From NCBI GenBank assembly GCA_002293605.1, contig DBDO01000185.1, forward strand, positions 1 to 8,878: a stretch of DNA of 8,878 bases. Direction: 5' to 3'. The DNA comes from Desulfovibrionaceae bacterium UBA930. GTDB lineage: Bacteria > Desulfobacterota > Desulfovibrionia > Desulfovibrionales > Desulfovibrionaceae. Below the pieces are notes generated by a model. That model saw only the letters and a program-made list of their open reading frames with translations. It was not told the origin of the DNA and searched no databases. Positions within the stretch are counted from its first letter, which is position 1, and each line of letters opens with the position of its first letter. This document shows, in pieces, positions 1 to 5,661 of the stretch. The translations under genes and the position numbers were made by a program.

Positions 1-1096
1 GACGCTGGGGCAGGTCAGGCCGGGCCGCTGCGCAGGGCGCGGCAACACAGTCTTCTCCCAACAGGGGGGCCAGGGCTTCCTGCACGAGCGGGGCGGAGTA
101 TTCGCCAAAAATGGAGAGCGGCTCTTTTTTGCCCTGAATAAGGAGCGGCAGCCCGAGCCTCTGGGCCAGGGCGCGCAGCTCGTTTTCCAGGAGCGCTTCG
201 CCCTCTTCAAGCACAAGCAGTACCTTGAGGGATCGCATGAAGTCTTCCAGCGCCTTCAGGGGCAGGGGCCAGGTCATGCCAAAATCAAAGAGCCTGACCC
301 TGGGCTGCCAGGACTTGGCCAGCAGCACATCGTGCAGATAGGCCCGGCTGATGCCCGAGGCGATTACCCCGATATCCCCGGCTCCGGAAAGGCGGTTGAA
401 AGGGGAGCTTTCCACTGTTTCGCGAAGGCTTTCCAGGTTCGCGGCAAGGACCCTATGGCGCATGCGGGCCACGGCAGGCACCGGCACAAAACGGCGCGGA
501 TCCCGGACAAAGGGAAGGAGGGGGCTTGCTTCCGGCAGGGGGCCAAAATCGACCGGGCCGCGCAGGTGGCTCACCCGCGTGGTAGTGCGCAGCATGACGG
601 GCTGCTGGCTTTCCCTCGCCAGAATAAGGGCCGCTTTGGTCATGTCCTTGCACTCCTGGGCCGTGGCCGGCTCAAAGCAGGGCATGCCCGCAAAACGGGC
701 GTAAGTGCGGTTATCCTGTTCATTCTGGCTGGAATGGCAGCCGGGGTCGTCTGCCGAGAGCAGCACCAGACCGCCGGGCAGGCCGGTATAGGTCATGGTC
801 AGCAGGGGGTCGGCAGCCACGTTGACGCCCACATGCTTCATGGTCACAAGGCAGAGCGCCCCGGCAAGGGCCGCGCCTGCGGCCACTTCCATGGCTACCT
901 TTTCGTTGACGGAATATTCGAGGCGAAAGCGCTCGCTCGCGCCAAGGCGGCGGAAGGTATCCGGCACTTCGGAAGAGGGCGTGCCCGGATAGCAGGTAAC
1001 AACAGAAACACCGGCCTCAAGCGCGCCGCGCACGATAGCCTCGTTGCCCAAAAGCAGATGCCGGGCCCCTTGCGGATCGAGCAGGGGGTGGTTCAT
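1..1096 (-). CDS. iorA: Indolepyruvate:ferredoxin oxidoreductase alpha subunit, N-terminal 365 residues (partial)
   Basis: This is the large, thiamine-diphosphate (TPP) subunit of the cytoplasmic enzyme that oxidatively decarboxylates aryl pyruvates (from Trp, Phe and Tyr transamination) to aryl-acetyl-CoA and passes the electrons to ferredoxin. The visible part covers the pyrimidine-binding domain, with CYPGTPSSEV at residues 35-44, VNEKVAMEVAAG at 63-74 (carrying conserved glutamates), MKHVGVNVAADP at 86-97 and DDPGCHSSQNEQDNR at 116-130. The transketolase-C-like domain follows at about 240-345. The TPP pyrophosphate-binding domain and the C-terminal ferredoxin-like 4Fe-4S domain usual for the family would lie beyond the left edge. 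The ATG at 1096 is preceded by TAAGGAG, with 7 bases between, which also contains the stop codon of the TPR-like gene upstream. This implies co-transcription and probably coupled translation. A beta subunit (iorB) is expected further downstream but is not in the window. No frame disruption is seen. Confidence 0.93.
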   Translation of the reverse strand, partial: MNHPLLDPQGARHLLLGNEAIVRGALEAGVSVVTCYPGTPSSEVPDTFRRLGASERFRLEYSVNEKVAMEVAAGAALAGALCLVTMKHVGVNVAADPLLTMTYTGLPGGLVLLSADDPGCHSSQNEQDNRTYARFAGMPCFEPATAQECKDMTKAALILARESQQPVMLRTTTRVSHLRGPVDFGPLPEASPLLPFVRDPRRFVPVPAVARMRHRVLAANLESLRETVESSPFNRLSGAGDIGVIASGISRAYLHDVLLAKSWQPRVRLFDFGMTWPLPLKALEDFMRSLKVLLVLEEGEALLENELRALAQRLGLPLLIQGKKEPLSIFGEYSAPLVQEALAPLLGEDCVAAPCAAARPDLPQR

Positions 1097-1107
1097 GACA
1101 AAGCTCC

Positions 1108-1803
1108 TTACTGTTTGGAAGCGGCGAGTCTGTCTTCCAACTCCGCTTTTTTCTGGCCGAACTGGTTGACGGTGCGGGGGTCGGAAGAGCCTTCGGGAGA
1201 GGCCAGAATGGCATCACAGGCCGCAATGGCCCGGGCGTAATCCCCGACCGCCTCGGCCAGCAGACTTATACGTATGTTGGCGTTAACGGCTTCTGCGCCT
1301 TTAAGGTCGGCGACAACGCCGCTCAGAAGGGCCAGCGCTTCTGCGTGCTTTTCCTGCATGGCCAGGGCGTTGGCCATGCCAAGGCTCGCCGTGCCCTTCA
1401 GGCTCGGGTCAAAGCTTCGGATGTTTTCCCAGGCCGCATATGCCTTTGCGTGTGCGTTGTTTTGTCCGGCGGCACGGGCCAGGGCGAACCAGGCCTCGCG
1501 CTTTACGCTCGCAGGAGCGCTGGGCACGAAAGCCTCCAAACGCTCCAGACGCGTGACCGGATCAGTAATGATCAAAAGTGCGCCCAGGGTTTGGGCTTCT
1601 TCTCTGGCAATCTTTTCGGCCTGCGAGTCATAGAGCCAGTATGCGCCGATGGCGAGAATGAAGAGAAGCAGCGCGAGCGCAATTTTACGCGCATGGGCAA
1701 TAAGAAAGAGCATCAGGGGCGATGCTTCGACAGCGACCTCGGCCTGAAGCGAATCGACCAGACCGGTCTGGGAAGCGGGCTGCTGCACCGGTTTTGCCGT
1801 CAT
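1108..1803 (-). CDS. Membrane-anchored TPR-like protein (YfgM-type, function unknown)
   Basis: This 231-residue protein has a short polar N-terminus, one strongly hydrophobic segment at about residues 41-58 (IALALLLFILAIGAYWLY) preceded by HARK, and then a mostly alpha-helical Ala/Leu-rich domain. Alternating pairs of helices such as REAWFALARAAG, KGTASLGMANALAMQ and ISLLAEAVGDYARAIAACDAIL resemble degenerate tetratricopeptide repeats. A single N-terminal anchor with a TPR-like domain outside is the YfgM/TPR_21 architecture, where such proteins act as accessory partners of secreted or membrane proteins. That role is an analogy only. The basic residues before the helix suggest an N-in orientation with the TPR part in the periplasm. 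The start at 1803 has AAGGAGAGG upstream. The stop lies 11 bases before iorA, so the two form an operon. Its link to aromatic acid metabolism is not explained by its sequence. Confidence 0.8.
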   Translation of the reverse strand: MTAKPVQQPASQTGLVDSLQAEVAVEASPLMLFLIAHARKIALALLLFILAIGAYWLYDSQAEKIAREEAQTLGALLIITDPVTRLERLEAFVPSAPASVKREAWFALARAAGQNNAHAKAYAAWENIRSFDPSLKGTASLGMANALAMQEKHAEALALLSGVVADLKGAEAVNANIRISLLAEAVGDYARAIAACDAILASPEGSSDPRTVNQFGQKKAELEDRLAASKQ

Positions 1804-1924
1804 GTCGTGTACCTCTCCTTGGCGTAAATATATTCACTTTGGGATGCTTGCTTAAAGGCGGGCAAAGCCTTTGCGGCGGCTCTCGTGCAAAGCGCAGGGG
1901 CGCGCCGGATTGTGTAAGCGCATA

Positions 1925-1953
1925 GCTCTACCCGCCTTGGCGGAAAATGTCAA
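1925..1953 (-). promoter_or_regulatory. Possible sigma-70 promoter for the TPR-like gene and iorA
   Basis: On the minus strand, a perfect TTGACA (1953-1948) stands 17 bases from TAGAGC (1930-1925), which matches the -10 consensus at only three positions. It lies in the 152-base gap between the PaaK-like gene and the TPR-like gene, immediately after the PaaK-like stop codon. If real, it would allow transcription of the TPR-iorA pair independently of the ligase gene. The gap also holds the imperfect palindrome CCGCCTTGGCGG in the spacer, but no U-rich terminator. Confidence 0.3.
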
Positions 1954-1955
1954 AA

Positions 1956-3248
1956 TTACGCGCCATCGCCCAGCCGGGCATCCGTGACCCGGCGGGATTT
2001 GCCAAAGGAGCGCGGCAAGGCACCTGTATCAGCGATTTCCACTGCGGCGCTGATTAGCACCTTGTCGTGCAGGCGTCCGGCCACAGCCTTGGCCAGGGCC
2101 TCGTCCGTATCTGAAGAAAGGCCGTTCCCGCGCTCCACTTGCAGGAACATAAAATCCCGCCCCTCTTCCCTTTTGAGCCGGATGTGATATTCGGAGCCCA
2201 AGTCTTTAAACTCCTGCAACACATCGGCAATCTGACCGGGATAAATATTGACGCCGCGAAAAACGATCATGTCGTCCGAACGCCCAAGGATGTGGTCGTG
2301 CCTTGGCATGGAGCAGCCGCAGGGGCAGGGCTGCGGAAGAAGGCGGGACAGGTCTCGGGTGCGGTAGCGGATAAGCGGCGCAGCCTCCTTGCATAGGCTG
2401 GTCACCACCATTTCGCCCCTTTCGCCAGGCGCGACCGGCTGGAGGGTCAGGGGGTCCAGAATTTCTATAAGGAAAAGATCGGCCCAATAGTGCAGTCCTT
2501 CATGCGCGCGGCATTCAAGGGATGAGCCGGGGCCGTACATTTCGGTCATGCCGCCGATGTCAAAACTTTCCTTAAGGCCAAGGTCTCGCTCAAAGGCGCG
2601 CCGCATCTTGGCGTTATGCCCCTCGGCACCGAAGATGACCGTACGCAACTTGATTTTGTCGGCCAGGGCGTGGCGCTGTACCTCCTCCCCCATGAGCAGG
2701 GCCATGGAAGCGGTGCTGCACAGACAGGTGGAGCCAAGATCCGTCAGCATCTGCAAGTGCAGTTCCAGGTTGCCCGCGCCAACAGGCACGGTTAGAGCGC
2801 CGAACTGCTCGCACCCGAGTTGAAAGCCCGCCCCGGCGGTCCACAGGCCGTAGCCCACGGCGATTTGTACGCGGTCCTGCGGGCTCAGGCCCGCCAGCTC
2901 AAAACAGCGGGCCATTTGCAGGGCAAAGCTGTCCACGTCTTTTTGCGTGTAGGCCAGGATTTTGCGCTTTCCCGTGGTGCCGCTTGAGGCGTGCACGCGC
3001 ACCACCTCACTTTCAGGCACGGCAAGCAGCGGCAGGGGGTAGCCCTCGCGCAGGTCTTCCGCTGTGGTTAGGGGCAGATGCCGCACATCCTCCAGGCTTC
3101 GGATATCTGTGGGGTCAATGCCCGCGTCCTGAAATTTCTTTCTATACTGGGGGCTGCGGGCATAGGCGTGCAACACGGTCCAGCGCAGACCGTCCTCCTG
3201 CAGGGCGTGCAGTTGTTCCGGGCTGTACTGGGGGATGAAACGGTACAT
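1956..3248 (-). CDS. paaK: Phenylacetate-CoA ligase-like AMP-forming enzyme
   Basis: This 430-residue protein belongs to the PaaK branch of the adenylate-forming (ANL) ligases, which activate phenylacetate or related aryl acids with ATP and CoA. Length is normal for the family. Visible motifs are the N-terminal YSPEQLHALQ region, the phosphate-binding loop SSGTTGK at 88-94, the GGMTEMYGPG segment at 232-241 (family form G-x-(S/T)-E-x-Y-GPG), YRTRDLSRLLP at 295-305 with a Cys-rich CPCGC, the hinge GRSDDMIVFRGVNIYP at 322-337, and the C-terminal LPRSFGKSRRV with the catalytic-type lysine K417. Two local deviations stand out: KRK instead of the usual KPT after the phosphate loop, and F415 where the family usually has Glu (PRSEGK). 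The ATG at 3248 has AAAGGAGA six bases upstream. Position just upstream of iorA suggests a role in aryl-acetyl-CoA metabolism; in this setting it could also run in reverse to conserve ATP, which is inference. The substrate cannot be read from sequence. Confidence 0.88.
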   Translation of the reverse strand: MYRFIPQYSPEQLHALQEDGLRWTVLHAYARSPQYRKKFQDAGIDPTDIRSLEDVRHLPLTTAEDLREGYPLPLLAVPESEVVRVHASSGTTGKRKILAYTQKDVDSFALQMARCFELAGLSPQDRVQIAVGYGLWTAGAGFQLGCEQFGALTVPVGAGNLELHLQMLTDLGSTCLCSTASMALLMGEEVQRHALADKIKLRTVIFGAEGHNAKMRRAFERDLGLKESFDIGGMTEMYGPGSSLECRAHEGLHYWADLFLIEILDPLTLQPVAPGERGEMVVTSLCKEAAPLIRYRTRDLSRLLPQPCPCGCSMPRHDHILGRSDDMIVFRGVNIYPGQIADVLQEFKDLGSEYHIRLKREEGRDFMFLQVERGNGLSSDTDEALAKAVAGRLHDKVLISAAVEIADTGALPRSFGKSRRVTDARLGDGA

Positions 3249-3396
3249 GCTCTTCTCCTTTGGCTCTTCGCTTTCTCCCTCTCCGCTTTTTGCCTCTCTG
3301 TCAACAGCATCTTCCGAACATACATCGCGCTTGACAGGGGACAGCGGCGTGTTTACTCATGAATCGATACTATCAGCGCAGGAGCCGTGCAAATAC

Positions 3397-4200
3397 ATGA
3401 GTGCCAAAAATAGACCTTTTCCCCCTGATCTTGACATAAACGGCCTGTCTTCGCCGGAGGACGATGAGCTTTACACCGGCTTTCCCAATCAGCACGTACC
3501 CTTTGAAAACGCAAAGCCCGGCGAGACGGACGCGGCCAAGGGCCTTCGGGACGCAGCCAAGGGCCGGGCTGCCTATGCGGCCCAGGAGGGCGAGGCGGCT
3601 GCGCAGATGCCGCGTGGCCAGGGCCCCGGCTCTTTGGGCGGCCTTTTTGCCGGACCGGCGGATCAACCCTCCGGTGGTTCGGACTTTTCGGCAGGCGGCA
3701 ACGACCTTCTCTCTGTCGTCCCGGAAGACCGCTTGCGGGAAGAATGCGAGCGCAGACTCTGCCCCTCCTGTGCTGTAAAAAAGGAAGCCGATGCAACGCG
3801 CTTGCGCGCCCTTGCCGATCTGGACAACGCCAAAAAGCGTTTGGCCCGGGAGCGCGAGGAGCAGATACGCTACGCGGCCGAGGCTGTGCTGAACGATATC
3901 GTGCCTTCCTTGGATAATCTGGATCTGGCGTTGCAGCATTCGGGCAATTATGAGGGCTGCAAAGACTTTGTGCTGGGCGTGCAGATGACCCGCAAACTCT
4001 TGCAGGACGCCCTGGGAAAACACGGCCTGGCCCAGGTGGGGGCTGTGGGCGAGGAATTCAACCCGGCCTTGCATGAGGCCGTTGGCATGTTGAATTCGCC
4101 CGATGTGCCGGATAACCACGTCTGCGCGTTGCTGTCCAGCGGCTATACCCTGAACGGCAGGTTGCTCCGCCCGGCCAAGGTGATGGTCTGCAAGAAGTAA
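3397..4200 (+). CDS. grpE: Nucleotide exchange factor GrpE with long N-terminal extension
   Basis: GrpE is the cytoplasmic homodimeric factor that releases ADP from DnaK. The protein has 267 residues, versus about 190-200 for E. coli GrpE. The excess is an N-terminal region (about residues 1-115) that is Gly/Ala/Pro-rich and probably disordered. A long coiled-coil helix spans about 126-180 (TRLRALADLDNAKKRLARER), and the C-terminal beta domain that contacts DnaK shows EEFNPALHEAVGML at 219-232 and GYTLNGRLLRPAKVMV at 249-264. A CPSC motif occurs at 122-125, just ahead of the coiled coil, in a total of six cysteines. I chose the ATG at 3397, with CAGGAG 12 bases upstream, because the in-frame extension back to 3235 overlaps the divergent ligase gene and encodes low-quality sequence. 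No dnaK, hrcA or CIRCE operator is visible, and no convincing heat-shock promoter was found in the 148-base divergent gap. Confidence 0.93.
   Translation: MSAKNRPFPPDLDINGLSSPEDDELYTGFPNQHVPFENAKPGETDAAKGLRDAAKGRAAYAAQEGEAAAQMPRGQGPGSLGGLFAGPADQPSGGSDFSAGGNDLLSVVPEDRLREECERRLCPSCAVKKEADATRLRALADLDNAKKRLAREREEQIRYAAEAVLNDIVPSLDNLDLALQHSGNYEGCKDFVLGVQMTRKLLQDALGKHGLAQVGAVGEEFNPALHEAVGMLNSPDVPDNHVCALLSSGYTLNGRLLRPAKVMVCKK
3529..3570 (+). repeat. 21-bp imperfect tandem duplication inside grpE
   Basis: Two adjacent 21-base units begin GACGCGGCCAAGGGCC (3529) and GACGCAGCCAAGGGCC (3550), with 15 of the first 16 bases identical. They encode DAAKGLR and DAAKGRA in the variable N-terminal extension of GrpE, so the copy number can probably vary without harm to the conserved domains. 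Confidence 0.6.
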
Positions 4201-4212
4201 TCCCCATTCCGG

Positions 4213-4284
4213 ATAAAAAGTACCTGCTTTTTATGTTTCGAATAAGGGCAAAGCTGTTGAAAAAACATGGGCAATGTGTTTTTC
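4213..4284 (+). terminator. Weak terminator-like hairpins after grpE
   Basis: Two AT-rich hairpins follow grpE. The first is ATAAAAAG-TACCTG-CTTTTTAT (4213-4234), a perfect 8-bp stem. The second is GAAAAAACAT-GGGCA-ATGTGTTTTTC (4259-4284), a 10-bp stem with one bulged G. Each has a T-run in its 3' arm, but neither has a GC-rich stem base followed by a long T tract, so efficiency as an intrinsic terminator is doubtful. Confidence 0.35.
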
Positions 4285-4305
4285 TACGCTGTGCTCTGTT
4301 TTGTT

Positions 4306-4341
4306 GGAAGTCATTTCATAATTCATTATGAAATGACTTCC
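4306..4341. repeat. Perfect 17-bp inverted repeat
   Basis: GGAAGTCATTTCATAAT and its exact reverse complement (4325-4341) are separated by only TC. The stem is AT-rich in its inner half and has no adjacent T-run, which is more like a repeat end or protein-binding palindrome than an intrinsic terminator. Confidence 0.85.
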
Positions 4342-4458
4342 AGGGCCGGACGGATATCCGGCGCGCCGCCAGAGGCGGCGTGAGCAAGCCGAAAACCACG
4401 TTTTTCGGCGAAGCGATCCTCATAGATCGGCCTTGGGCCGATGTATGAAATCACTTCC
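4306..4458. repeat. 153-bp multi-hairpin intergenic element with terminal inverted repeats
   Basis: The outer ends are 15-base inverted repeats with one mismatch: GGAAGTCATTTCATA (4306-4320) and TATGAAATCACTTCC (4444-4458). Inside, the left end also forms a perfect 17-bp inverted repeat with 4325-4341. It is followed by four further hairpins: GCCGGA/TCCGGC (4345-4362), CGCCGCC-AGA-GGCGGCG (4364-4380), GCCGAAAA/TTTTCGGC (4388-4409) and ATCGGCC-TTG-GGCCGAT (4426-4442). The near-identical direct repeats TATGAAATGACTTCCAG (4327-4343) and TATGAAATCACTTCCAG (4444-4460) are 117 bases apart. It has no coding capacity. It may be a miniature inverted-repeat element, a REP/BIME-like dispersed repeat, or a structured leader of cheV, since it ends 46 bases before that start codon. 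No clear target-site duplication flanks it. Confidence 0.65.
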
Positions 4459-4504
4459 AGTAAGCACTGCCTGACCATAACGCTCTAACAGCGGGGCTGA
4501 CGCC

Positions 4505-5491
4505 ATGACCCAAAGCAATATTTTGCTCGAAGCGGGAACCAACGAGCTTGAGGTTGTCGAGTTTTATCTGGACGAGCTTGAGTCGGACGGGGTGACGCCC
4601 TACAAAGGCTATTATGGCGTCAATGTGGCCAAGGTGCTTGAGATTATCCGTCTGCCCAAGGTGACGGAGTTGCCCGAGGTCGGCGATAAATCCGTACTGG
4701 GCGCATTTAATCTGCGCTCGCACGTCATTCCCCTGGTGGATCTTTCCCTGTGGCTTGGGAAAAAACGCGCCTCCCCCCCTGAGGAGGCCAAGGTTATTGT
4801 CACGGAATTTAACAATGTGACCACGGCCTTCATGGTTTCCGGCGTGAACCGCATTCACCGCATCAGTTGGGAAGAGGTGGAACCGCCCAATAGCTACGTG
4901 TCTTCTCTGACCAGCAATACCATCACCGGGGTAGTCAAGCTGGAGGGACGCATCATTTTTCTGCTCGATCTGGAACGCATCGTACAGGCTCTTAATCCCG
5001 GCTTGGCCTTGCGCCTTGATGAGGCCATTGACTGGAAGGCCGGGGGGCGCTACCGCGCGCTGGTTGCGGACGACTCCACCGTGATCCGGGAAATGCTTAA
5101 AGATTTGCTGCAACGGGCCAATTTTGAAGTGGAGGCATTCACCAACGGCAAGGATGCCTGGAACAGGCTGGAGGCCATCCGGCACAAGTCCGAAGAGATG
5201 GGACAGCCCATAGAAAACTATTTGCAGGTGGTTGTTTCCGATATTGAGATGCCGCAGATGGACGGGCACAACCTGTGCAAGCGGATCAAAGAAGACAATG
5301 TGCTCAAACGCCTGCCGGTGCTGCTTTTTTCTTCTTTGATTACAGACAGGCTCAGGCACAAGGGCGATTCCGTTGGCGCGGACGATCAGATCTCCAAACC
5401 CGAGGTGACGCACCTGGCCCAGCGGGCCCTGGCCCTGATTAAAGCTAAGGGTTTCGGCAGTCTTGAGGAGCTTGCGGCCAAAGCCCAGTAG
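4505..5491 (+). CDS. cheV: Chemotaxis coupling/response-regulator protein CheV
   Basis: CheV joins a CheW-like coupling domain to a phosphorylatable receiver domain, and links chemoreceptor arrays to CheA while tuning or adapting the signal. The 328-residue length is typical. The CheW-like domain spans about residues 15-165 (GVNVAKVLEIIRLPKVTELP, then SVLGAFNLRSHVIPLVDLSLWLG, then GVVKLEGRIIFLLDLERI). The receiver spans about 183-312, with the acidic pair D189/D190 in VADDS, phospho-acceptor D246 in VVSDIEMPQMDG, S276/S277 in the Thr/Ser position and K298 in ISKPE, so all catalytic positions are present. The ATG at 4505 has only a weak Shine-Dalgarno (GGGG about 8 bases upstream), so translation may be modest or depend on leader structure. 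It stands alone, with no other chemotaxis gene nearby, and lies downstream of a multi-hairpin element. No sigma-28 promoter was found. Confidence 0.95.
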   Translation: MTQSNILLEAGTNELEVVEFYLDELESDGVTPYKGYYGVNVAKVLEIIRLPKVTELPEVGDKSVLGAFNLRSHVIPLVDLSLWLGKKRASPPEEAKVIVTEFNNVTTAFMVSGVNRIHRISWEEVEPPNSYVSSLTSNTITGVVKLEGRIIFLLDLERIVQALNPGLALRLDEAIDWKAGGRYRALVADDSTVIREMLKDLLQRANFEVEAFTNGKDAWNRLEAIRHKSEEMGQPIENYLQVVVSDIEMPQMDGHNLCKRIKEDNVLKRLPVLLFSSLITDRLRHKGDSVGADDQISKPEVTHLAQRALALIKAKGFGSLEELAAKAQ

Positions 5492-5504
5492 GGGATTTTT
5501 AAGT

Positions 5505-5571
5505 GGGCTCTGCCCCGCAGCCCGCCAGAAGGCTCTGCCCTCTGGACTCCCGCACGGGGCCTGATGCCCCG
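5505..5571. repeat. Cluster of GC-rich intergenic hairpins
   Basis: Between the convergent cheV and icd genes, GGCTCTGCCC occurs twice (5506 and 5531). The second copy is the core of an imperfect hairpin CCAGAAGGC-TCT-GCCCTCTGG (5525-5545, 8 of 9 pairs). A further perfect stem CGGGGC-CTGAT-GCCCCG lies at 5555-5571. Such hairpins may help to end transcription from either side, but no T tract follows, and they resemble dispersed intergenic repeats. Confidence 0.5.
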
Positions 5572-5623
5572 CGGCCCTCACTTTCGAAAAGCGGTTTTGC
5601 CACTTTTCGAAAGTGAGGGCCGC
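5571..5623. repeat. Perfect 21-bp inverted repeat between cheV and icd
   Basis: The arms 5571-5591 (starting GCGGCCCTCACTTTCG) and 5603-5623 (ending AAAGTGAGGGCCGC) are exact reverse complements around the 11-base loop CGGTTTTGCCA. It lies 39 bases from the icd stop codon. As a transcript it would form a very stable hairpin that could protect the 3' ends of both convergent mRNAs or act as a bidirectional terminator. The lack of mismatches suggests recent origin or selection. A separate 12-bp palindrome, CACAGATCTGTG, follows at 5632-5643. Confidence 0.85.
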
Positions 5624-5661
5624 AGCGCGGACACAGATCTGTGGTTAGGTCCCTGTATACA

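Noticed and set aside
332..1240. Plus-strand 302-residue open frame
   Set aside because: It is antisense to iorA, whose conserved motifs are clear on the minus strand; the plus-strand protein has no recognisable features.
3299..3359. Back-to-back TTGACA hexamers (minus at 3304-3299, plus at 3331-3336) as divergent promoters for the ligase gene and grpE
   Set aside because: At 16-18 bases downstream of each there is no acceptable -10 (GAGGGA and TACTCA), so neither is convincing.
3235..3396. N-terminally extended GrpE starting at 3235
   Set aside because: The extension overlaps the divergent ligase coding start, is unlike GrpE, and lacks a good ribosome-binding site; 3397 is better.
4306..4460. 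CRISPR array
   Set aside because: There are only two direct repeat copies and a single unequal spacer that is itself made of hairpins; no cas genes are present.
4461..4480. Sigma-28-like flagellar promoter before cheV (TAAG ... GACCATAA)
   Set aside because: The -10-like part is a fair match, but the spacing to TAAG is 8 bases instead of about 15.
4451..5581. Minus-strand 376-residue open frame opposite cheV
   Set aside because: CheV on the plus strand has all its conserved residues; the opposite frame is an effect of GC-rich codon use.
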